Assembly: GCA_023630585.1 (NCBI GenBank)
Contig: CM042536.1
Location: 27,293,904-27,357,903, forward strand
Origin: Cranoglanis bouderius
Lineage: Eukaryota > Chordata > Actinopteri > Siluriformes > Cranoglanididae
Direction of reading: 5' to 3'
DNA: 64,000 bases
The position numbers and the translations under genes are program-made. Below are positions 57,101 through 64,000 of the stretch, one piece after another; the stretch's first letter is position 1; each line of letters opens with the position of its first letter. The notes beneath the pieces are model-generated. The model made no database searches. It was given only the letters and a program-made list of their open reading frames with translations, and had not been told where the DNA came from.

Positions 57101-59426
57101 CGGTGTTACTATTGACAGAATATTTATATTTGTGTGAGCATCGATAGTGGCAGACTGTGTGTGAATGGAATGCTGATGAAGGCAGACAGATAAACATAAG
57201 AGTCAAACAAAAAAGACAGATGGACTGTGATTAGGTCAGGTGCTGGACTGAGTCTCCCAGATAAAACTATGAAGCCAGGTATGTGTCAGTTTTTTCAGCA
57301 AACCTCTTGCTCTCACACACACGCACACACACACGCACACGCACACGCACACACTATGCCCTGATTTATTAAAAGCCTGTATGTAGAAACACTTGCAAAC
57401 TTGTTACCTTACTAAAAGGGTCTAGGTATGATTGTGTCTGTCATATAAGCAAAAAAAAAAAAGGACGTCCATTTTGTCCGTGTCTTAATTTATATGCAAT
57501 TTGCAGCATTTCTACTTTGCTAATTTCATCCATTTCCATTGAACCCTAAACATTTTCTAAGATTTTTAGGGTTCTGTGGAAATGGCATACGACCAATGGG
57601 CAGGTATTATATTTGCGGAAGCCTGTTTCTTCCATTTGAATACCAAATGAAAGAATTGTTTTATCAAAGTTTCTTGAAATTATGTCTCAGAATCTTAGAA
57701 TATTGAGAACGTTTCTTGAAATTATGACTTAATATTATTCCAGTTTTATTCAAGTTTCAGTTTTACGCTTCCGAGAGTCTCTATTAAGAACACTACCCAA
57801 TACATATTTTTTTCTTCATCGTACTTTGCATGTGATATTAAACAATTCTTTGTCAATCATCTCCAAAAAACCCTTTAATCATGTTGCACACTATTACAAA
57901 TTAGATTTTTTATATGGAATTTTAATAAATCAGGGCCTGTTTCAGTATTTTGAGTAATAATGCATGCTGACACAGATTTACCTTTACAGTTCCACTACAT
58001 CATCCAAGCTGCTTCTCTGTGGAACATGTAACTTGGTTACTTTTCCCTCTTTATATAAAAATGCACATTTCCACAGAGGTTCCAGGGCTTTTGAAGAACT
58101 AAATAGTTCAGGAACTATCCTGAAGTTACTGTGGTGCCTGAAAGTTTGTTAGAATTTTCTATATTTTTGCATAAATATGACCTAAAACATCATCGGATTT
58201 GCACACAACAGCTTCAACTCTGGTATGTTGGTGGGTTTCCTTCACATGAACTGCTTGCTTCAGGTCCTTCCACATCATTTCTATTGGATTAAGGTCAGGT
58301 CATATTTATGCAGAAATATAGAAAATTCGAAAGGGTTCACAAACTTTCAAGCACCACTGTATATAGTGCTTTTAACAATGGGCATTGTCACAAAGCAGCC
58401 TTAAAGTATCTGGATTAGTGTTAATTTTGACAGCAATTTTTAAATTTAGTCTTAGTCTTGTCTAAAATGTCCTTGATAGTTTTTTAATCTTTTTTAGTCT
58501 ACCTTATCCTGTCTTTTTTTTAGTCAAGTCGTAGCTGACTAAAAGTCTGGGCATTTTAGTCTTATCTTAGTCAAAGAAAACCATAAGTAGAATAGTCTAG
58601 TTTTAGTCAACGAAAACTGTTGACATTTTAGTCGCTGAAAACTGTAAACATTTTTAGCCATAACATTATTATTGGGTAACATTTTAGTCAATCTAGTCTA
58701 GACAGTGGTGGAAAGAGGGGGGTGGTAACCATGTGTAAATATAATATAAACACATAAATATAAATACCTCTAAATATATAGTAACATTACACGTATTTCA
58801 TGTCTCCTCCAAACAATACATTTTCTTGAGTATCAAGACAGGAACATTCATGAATTATGTGTGGCACCAAAACACCGTTCATTCATCCATATCACGACCC
58901 TCTGCCCTCTCACTCCTAGCTTTTTTACCAGGTGGTCCAAAGTAATTTAATATAGTTTTTTTTCATCCTGCCCAACTGACTGTCTCTCTCCCCTCCAAGC
59001 TCTTCTCATCCCTTTTTTTTTTTTTTTTTTGAGTATTAACAAAAATAAGAGTGACAGCCCGTGTCAGTGCAATAAAAATAATGAATGTGGTACAGTAAAA
59101 GCCATAGTGGCTATTGACCAGGTTTCTATTTGTAATAAACATGCAGGCTAACATAACTTTGATATAATACTCAACAAGCTATGATAGTGATAGATGGAAT
59201 AGATTAAACCTGGATCATTTCAGGTATGTTTTTCAGGTACAAAGTTTCTATCACATCTGTTAAAGTAACTGTTTCTGTTTTTTGGCTCCGTTAATTTCCC
59301 TGAGGTGGTCTGATCGGTCCTGTGAGGACGTGTGCGCTGATAGAGAAGCCTTCCTATTGGCTGCAGCCTGTAGATATTATGGTCAATCAGGAAAAGTCCA
59401 CATGAAGTCCACATGTGTGGAACTCA

Positions 59427-59466
<40 letters not shown>

Positions 59467-62400
59467 TCTAGAGAGTTTGGTAAAGTTATTATTTTTTAAA
59501 ACTACATTTTAGTCTCATCTTTCTTTGTCAACAATATTGCATGTTGATATAGTCACGTTGATATAGTCATAGTGTTTAATGGCGTGGGTGTCGTCTCGTC
59601 ATCGCCTCGTCTTCGACATGAAAAAAAAAGGTCGTCGACGAACCTCGTCATAGTTTTCGTTCACAAAATTAACATTAATCTGGATATAGAATTTCAATTG
59701 ATATGTATCCCTAATGAGCCATGAGCAGCATGCCACTAGGAGTATACACACCCCATCACATTTTCTAACCTGCCACAAGAGTCAAAACTAAATCTTTGCA
59801 GATATCTGCTTTGCTGAAAGCTTTATTAATGGACTGTTAAATAAACATAGAATAAAAGCTTTGATTTAACCAATCAGTGATGTTCAGGCAAGCTCATCCC
59901 AGTAGTAACTGGTCCACAATAAAAAAAAATATTTTTTTTTTTAAAAGGTTCCTGTGGTGAAAACAAACCTAAAATCCCATTTTTATCACTGGCTAAACAA
60001 GCCACAACACCCTGCCAAATGCTGTCACACATTTACAAAGCAGGACTTACAAAATAGATATCGGTGATTGGCACAACCTCCTTGTCTGTAGACGCCTGGC
60101 TGTGGGACTCGGATTGCTGTCTGCCGAGCGAGGAGCTCAGAGCCCACATATCCGGAGCTCCTGACTCCGGGGCCGCTGATGCTTCTGCCTCAGTGCCTGT
60201 TTCCAGGGCGACATCCTCGAGAGAGACGGTTGCCGGTGGTGACGCAGGTGGAGGGGGATCTGCTGTCTGTGGATGGTCGACTATCTCTGGGATGATGTCG
60301 TCCAGAATCTCAGTCTCTCTGATTTCAGGCAGGGAGAGGACATCGGCTTCCCCGGGCACACTGGGACACACACCACACAACCGGTTAGCTTCAGAAGGCC
60401 ATTCTAAAGTCATTCTACTTTTTAAAACCATGGTATTTCTGTCAAATCTACAAGATCATTTTATTTAGAAGCCTTGGGAGCTGCAACTTGCACATCCTAA
60501 CCTGGCCTACACATAAGGTTACCATATAATCAAGGAACATTCCACTTAGATATTAGATACCAGATAACATCGCAATGTTCGGAGCAGGAAAAAGAAAAAC
60601 GGCTCATATTGCATGTTTGCAGGTTTCAGAAGAAGAAGGAAAGAAGGCGATGTATTGTAGTCTCCATCTCCAATTTATATAAAATAAAAGGTAGTGGACA
60701 AAGGATATTACAAATTTAGAAATAAGTTAAGTAAATAAAGTGTCACCACCTCATTTTCAAAAACCACAAACTTCACCTTTACTCCAGTGGGCTCATATTT
60801 GTATTTTCTTACACATGCTCAATTAAAAGGCGAGGGGTAATGAGATAAAGGCAGCAGAAGTTAATAAAGTTAGTGTGTATTTTCTCCCAGTGCAGTGCAT
60901 TAACAGCAGGAGAGGTGACTGCAGGCAGATGGCTGATTGGGCTTTCAGCAGCAGTGCACACTAAAGCCCTCAGGACCATATGCTCGTGTCTCACCTCTCC
61001 CCCCCACCCCCCCACTGAAGCCTATTCTACTAATTCCTACTCACCAAACACAGAAACGATCAACATAACAACAGGTCATGTTTGAACGTGATTAATATTA
61101 CAGGAACTGAATGCAGTTCTTTAGAATGTACTGATGAGGAATTAGGATAATTTCAGTTCCCAAGTGCTTCCAACACTTAAAAAAATTGCTTTGGGACACA
61201 TGAAAAGCAGTGACAGTACCCCTGAATTAAAGAAAATGCAATGCCTCTTGGATGGCTGATTATGAGCATGTACACTGGTGATTTGGATCAAATTTGTTAA
61301 TACAGCACAGAATGTCACTTTTTTTTTCATTTCAATCATACAGTTGGTATTTCTTGGTATGTAAAAAAAAACAAAAACAGCAACAACAACTCAGAGACTG
61401 TGGCGTATCAGCTCAGTTAGTGATGTCACGAAATAGATTAGGCTTGAAAGCATTGGACCAATCATGTCCTCGAACATGATCCATTCCAGTGCATTAAACT
61501 ATCTAGGTAACTAACCTGACATTAGTGATGAACAAAATCTGTTTGACTACTGGTTAATAAACCACAACAAAGCAAATCCAGTAAGAAATGCATGCTAGTG
61601 TTCAAGCAGTTAGCTATCTAGCTAGCCCTCCTACCCAAATGCAGGTAAAATTCACCACTAGTGAATTTGGATACTGAGCAATAATTTCATCGCTGAAATA
61701 CTGAAATCCCAGTCATGCTGTCCTGTGACAAATGAGAGCTAGATTACTAGCAGTTGGTGAGTTGGCTAGTTAACTAAGAGGTATTAAGCTATTTAGGAAG
61801 GTAGGAGGATGTGGGAACAAGATCGAGATCTTCCTCAGCCTTGTTAGTCATTTCTTGGACACTGGAACATATCAAACATTTATTATTATTCTGTACATAA
61901 CTGTTTAATGGCTCAAAACTAGAGATGCACTGATACCGATACTGGTACCGACTATCAGTCCAATACCGAGCGAATATACTCGTACTCTCAGATACCAACA
62001 TCCGATCCCCCATGATTCTATGTGACGTAAGCAGATTACAAACTGTGCTCTGCGAAAATATCAACTACAGGAACTACAGCATCTTCCTACAATACAATTA
62101 ACCTGATTCAACATCTTGATCATAAATCTGAGCATGAGGAGTTTATCGTGGAGACACCCAGCAGAACCCAACGCTGCAGCAATTGATAACTAGGCGAGAA
62201 AAAACTGTTCACAGACAACACTGGGTGAGTTAAAGTAACAACTTTTACCCTGTATATTTTTCTTGATGATTAACTGTTACTGTTACTTTTCATTAATAAT
62301 GAAGAACTGCAGCACAATGAAAGCACAAAACATACTGTACTTTACCTACAGTTGTACAGAAGTGATTTTCTGAAGTGGAACAAAGTCTGCTTTTCTCCAC

Positions 62401-63170
62401 TGCAACCCTACTCGATCCAAAGGTAACTAATGTAGCCAACTAATGCACCCCATTTAAAATAAACTAGTTGATGTTATAAAGAACAAGTGCATGAGCACGC
62501 ATGTGTGCATGTTTCATGGCCACTATGTAAAGGAAGGAAACATAAACAGAGCTAAAATAAATATTCTGTGATGACATAAGTATCAGTATTGGTATTGTCG
62601 AGTAGCAAAAGTGTGCTCCTACTTGCACTCGGACTGAAATAATGGTATCGATGCTTAAAACCCCGCGAAAACAAAGCAAGAGGCCATACAGAAAACACTT
62701 CACTCGTCTACCTTAGGATCACTGTGCAATAATGGATAAACCTAATTGCTATAATGTATGCTGTGTTAATGTACATTATCCCTGGTACTAACGAGACGAT
62801 AATAGCAGGTGTTCAATAAACCAGAGGTGTTTGAGTGGAGGGAACAGAGAGAGAGGGTTATGCTTGAGCCGGAACTTTAGAGAATTAACACAGAGCACAA
62901 TATTGGTACAGAGGCACAGGACAGACTTATTAGACATATTAGATATTTAGAGTAGAGGAGCAGTGACAGGTGTAATGTGTATGTTCTCACCAGCTCTCTG
63001 TAGGAGGTGGTGTACGGGAGATCACAGACTCCTCAAGCTCAAACTCCGCTTTCTTCTCTATCACTGTCTCTTCTTTCTCCTCCTCGTCTTCTGTCTCTCT
63101 CTTAACCTCCACCTGCACCGTGATAGTCTGCTGGTCCTCCTCATGGACATCAACCATCCTGAGCACCAGG

Positions 63171-63232
<62 letters not shown>

Positions 63233-63389
63233 CAATGAACAAAGACACAACTTCAAAGGTAAGACAGATATTAAAAAAAGAGAACAAAGAGCAATCCAGA
63301 AAACAAACAAAGCAATTTCAATACAACGCCCTTAAAGTGTTCGGCTCGGGTTTTTCAACTCACCTTCCATCGCTGTCTTTTAGAGTCAT
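53323..63389 (-). CDS. Spliced gene: acidic, proline-rich protein with WVYSPxxHR exons and hydrophobic C-terminus (predicted 290 aa)
   Basis: I do not recognise the product. The minus-strand exons are 63,389 (ATG)-63,364; 63,158-62,991; 60,360-60,051; 55,357-55,283; 54,898-54,815; 53,981-53,927; 53,846-53,771; and 53,401-53,323. Every junction is GT-AG with compatible phase, and the sum is 873 nt (291 codons including stop). The N-terminal half is acidic and Pro/Ser-rich (KRETEDEEEKEETVIEKK, then SLPEIRETEILDDIIPEIVD). Two in-frame phase-0 exons each hold WVYSP..HR. A short charged stretch, ELKEKENIISQLM, precedes a hydrophobic end, VWGWTLLFHVFYDISVAV, which suggests a tail anchor. The 5' end may extend beyond the window because the ATG exon could be internal. 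The 53,981-53,927 exon has a weak donor. An alternative acceptor at 53,995 would end the protein at once with TAA. Confidence 0.55.
53771..53846 (-). CDS. Candidate exon ELKEKENIISQLM (76 nt)
   Basis: The acceptor is 'ataacttttcag' and the donor AAAC/GTGAGA. With one base carried over it reads ELKEKENIISQLMLCLFPSL, then LQIKQ. Its phases (1 in, 2 out) fit both neighbours. It could be a short coiled-coil start before the C-terminal hydrophobic exon. Confidence 0.5.
54815..54898 (-). CDS. Exon with WVYSPLHHR motif (28 codons, phase 0-0)
   Basis: The acceptor is 'aaccgcag' and the donor GGCA/GTAAGT. It encodes PSEDRSWVYSPLHHRSESQP, then VSDGESEA. It shares WVYSPxxHR with the preceding exon, so the two may be ancient duplicates and are candidates for alternative use. 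Confidence 0.65.
55283..55357 (-). CDS. Exon with WVYSPASHRR motif (25 codons, phase 0-0)
   Basis: The acceptor 'tgaccag' lies after an alternating GT/GC tract, and the donor TTT/GTAAGT is strong. It encodes YAEGRYWVYSPASHRRK, then LNSSYDNF. Being an exact multiple of three in phase 0, it can be skipped without a frameshift. Confidence 0.65.
56265..56441 (+). mobile_element. tRNA-derived SINE
   Basis: The head has a polymerase III A box (TAGCTCAGTGG, 56,278-56,288) and a B box (AGTTCAATTCC, 56,322-56,332) at tRNA-like spacing. The body reads 'gggcccttgagcaaggcccttaacc'. The tail 'ggcgtctgccaaatgccgtaaatg' matches the retroposon tail at 39,510-39,575. This arrangement is that of tRNA-derived SINEs common in otophysan fishes. 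It lies in an intron of the minus-strand gene. Confidence 0.88.
57358..57937. repeat. Possible ~580-bp element with 17-bp terminal inverted repeats
   Basis: The word GCCCTGATTTATTAAAA at 57,358-57,374 has its exact reverse complement at about 57,921-57,937. The content is AT-rich without open frames. No clear target duplication was found, so this may be a MITE or a chance pair of words. Confidence 0.45.
58129..58359 (-). mobile_element. 231-bp MITE-like deletion derivative of a Tc1 element
   Basis: The ends CTGTGGTGCCTGAAAGTTTG and the reverse complement of CAGTGGTGCTTGAAAGTTTG are flanked by TA on both sides (58,127-58,128 and 58,360-58,361). The middle, read on the minus strand, still encodes DLNPIEMMWKDLKQAVHVKE, the catalytic Glu region of a Tc1 transposase. 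The element therefore arose by internal deletion. Confidence 0.88.
58416..59677. mobile_element. hAT-type non-autonomous transposon (1,262 bp) with 8-bp target duplication
   Basis: The element starts TAGTGTTAATTTTG and ends with the reverse complement of TAATGTTAATTTTG. The terminal repeats are 14 bp with one mismatch and fit the TAGNG start of hAT elements. Exactly 8 bp, ATCTGGAT, is duplicated on each side (58,408-58,415 and 59,678-59,685). The subterminal region is full of the short words 'tttagtc' and 'gactaaaa'. No transposase frame remains. A poly-A run of about 30 lies at 59,431-59,461. Confidence 0.85.
59686..60050. other. Intron sequence, nothing recognised
   Basis: AT-rich intronic sequence between the hAT element and the 60,051 exon donor. 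No repeat or coding signal stands out. Confidence 0.5.
60051..60360 (-). CDS. Exon of the acidic-protein gene (Pro/Ser/Glu-rich, 310 nt)
   Basis: The acceptor is 'gtgtgtcccag' and the donor TTTT/GTAAGT is consensus. It codes VPGEADVLSLPEIRETEILD, then an Ala/Pro/Glu-rich region, and ends TDKEVVPITDIYF. It is notably GC-rich against the AT-rich surroundings, which supports real coding sequence. The plus-strand frame over the same bases is an antisense shadow. Confidence 0.75.
60361..62990. other. Large intron, no gene seen
   Basis: Short open frames here have no splice or motif support. A compact run of C at ~61,000-61,013 and the patch 'gatgcactgataccgatactggtaccg' at 61,924-61,950 may be repeat remnants. 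The latter resembles a class of teleost repeats with 'gataccgatac' words that recurs at 62,580-62,650 in inverse form ('gtatcagtattggtattg'). Confidence 0.5.
62991..63158 (-). CDS. Exon of the acidic-protein gene (Glu-rich)
   Basis: This 168-nt exon has acceptor 'ggtgctcag' and donor CTG/GTGAGAAC. It reads MVDVHEEDQQTITVQVEVKR, then a Glu-rich run, then ISRTPPPTES. It enters in phase 2 from the 63,364 exon and leaves in phase 2 to the 60,360 exon. An (AC)n microsatellite of about 60 bp (63,174-63,230) lies directly in front of the acceptor. Confidence 0.7.
63174..63230. repeat. (AC)n microsatellite next to a splice acceptor
   Basis: About 57 bp of uninterrupted AC lie a few bases upstream (on the minus strand) of the acceptor at 63,159. 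On the transcribed strand this is a (GT)n run in the place of the polypyrimidine tract. Confidence 0.95.
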
Positions 63390-63399
63390 GGTTTGCCTC
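63364..63399 (-). CDS. First visible exon of the acidic-protein gene (possible start codon)
   Basis: The acceptor-like 'gattcctcag' at 63,400 and the donor GGAAG/GTGAGT are both good. It contains ATG at 63,389-63,387 in a favourable context (AAACCATGA), giving MTLKDSDG before splicing to RMVDVHEE. The frame is open upstream to the acceptor, so this may be an internal exon of a longer gene whose start is outside the window. Confidence 0.6.
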
Positions 63400-63948
63400 C
63401 TGAGGAATCAGATGGTTGACAAATATGACAAAAAAAAAAAAAAAAGACAGAGTATTTTGTTTGTCTGTAACTTTGTCTCATAATTAAACAGCTGTCTTAA
63501 CTGTATAGTGTTTGTTATGTTTAACCAGTTTAACTGAAACGTGCTAAACCTTTTCCTAGACACAACAATGAAAGTCATAAAACATGTTTTAATTCCCAAC
63601 ACTAAACACTGCCTGCATGACCAGCGAAGGCGGCTATTTTGTGAACCTAGACTTTGTGTTGTTCACACTAGAAAGCAGATGATACAGTCACAGGGCCTCA
63701 TTTACCTTTTTTTTTTTTTAAGTACATTTGAGTGAAAATGTTGCGTAAGCTAAACCAATGCTGATTTTCTTCGTACTCGTATGCAAATCTTGATCACCCA
63801 TTAAGTGCAACTTGCATCCCTGGTACAACTCATTTGCATGTAGTGACGCCCACAAAACTCCATAAAAGTTCAAATGCACAGACAGCTGGGAGCACGAAAT
63901 GAATGATCAGGGTAAAGGCTGTAAGACAGATGTGAAAGTTATTTTTAA

Positions 63949-63952
<4 letters not shown>
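63400..63952. other. Flank or intron, possible repeat fragment
   Basis: No gene was seen. The sequence from 'gggcctcatttacc' (63,693) through 'tgacgcccacaaaactccataaa' has the feel of a dispersed teleost repeat, but I cannot name it. Confidence 0.4.

Positions 63953-64000
<48 letters not shown>
63953..64000. repeat. (AT)n microsatellite at the window end
   Basis: A pure AT dinucleotide run continues to the last base and probably beyond. Confidence 0.97.

Noticed and set aside
60064..60468. 134-codon plus-strand frame
   Set aside because: It lies antisense to the 310-nt exon, which has good splice sites and phase continuity on the minus strand.

Overview
The window looks like teleost fish nuclear DNA, probably an otophysan such as a catfish. 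The evidence is several Tc1-like transposons with IR/DR terminal repeats, a tRNA-derived SINE whose tail ends in a 'gcgtctgccaaatgccgtaaatgt' type sequence, a hAT-type element, long (AC)n and (AT)n microsatellites, and spliced genes with GT-AG introns. The species call is an inference.

Positions 1-33,705 are one giant minisatellite field. Its monomer is about 18-22 bp of T/G-rich sequence built around ATGTCTGTGAGTGTG. It is organised in higher-order repeats, the largest being a roughly 14 kb segment (about 1-14.55 kb) repeated at about 19.25-33.49 kb with an offset near 18.94 kb. A 1,508-bp Tc1-like element (16,577-18,084) sits inside one higher-order copy, and paralogous copies keep the empty target site. 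The first ~4 kb has many single-base indels and a 100-N gap, as expected of a poorly polished contig end. The very long His/Thr-rich open frames on the minus strand are artefacts of the repeat.

Positions 33.7-45.65 kb are a transposon graveyard. They hold a 3.3-kb inverted-repeat element with 0.65-0.75 kb arms, a broken Tc1 on the minus strand, an internally deleted Tc1 carrying a retroposon tail insertion, a non-autonomous repeat, an 83-bp orphan Rab11-like exon fragment, and a Tc1 nested inside another Tc1.

Positions 46.66-51.29 kb hold a minus-strand gene that I reconstruct as 11 phase-consistent exons (predicted 938 aa coiled-coil protein). Its body is a tandem amplification of a ~1,057-bp unit carrying one 611-nt exon and one 103-nt exon. 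The unit is frame-neutral, so each copy adds 238 residues. I do not recognise the family.

Positions 51.95-63.40 kb hold a second minus-strand gene. At least eight phase-compatible exons are visible (290 aa from a candidate ATG), followed by a ~1.36-kb 3' UTR with AATAAA. The product is acidic and proline-rich, has two consecutive exons sharing a WVYSPxxHR motif, and appears to end in a hydrophobic tail. Its introns carry a SINE, a 231-bp Tc1-derived MITE and a 1,262-bp hAT-type element with a perfect 8-bp target duplication.
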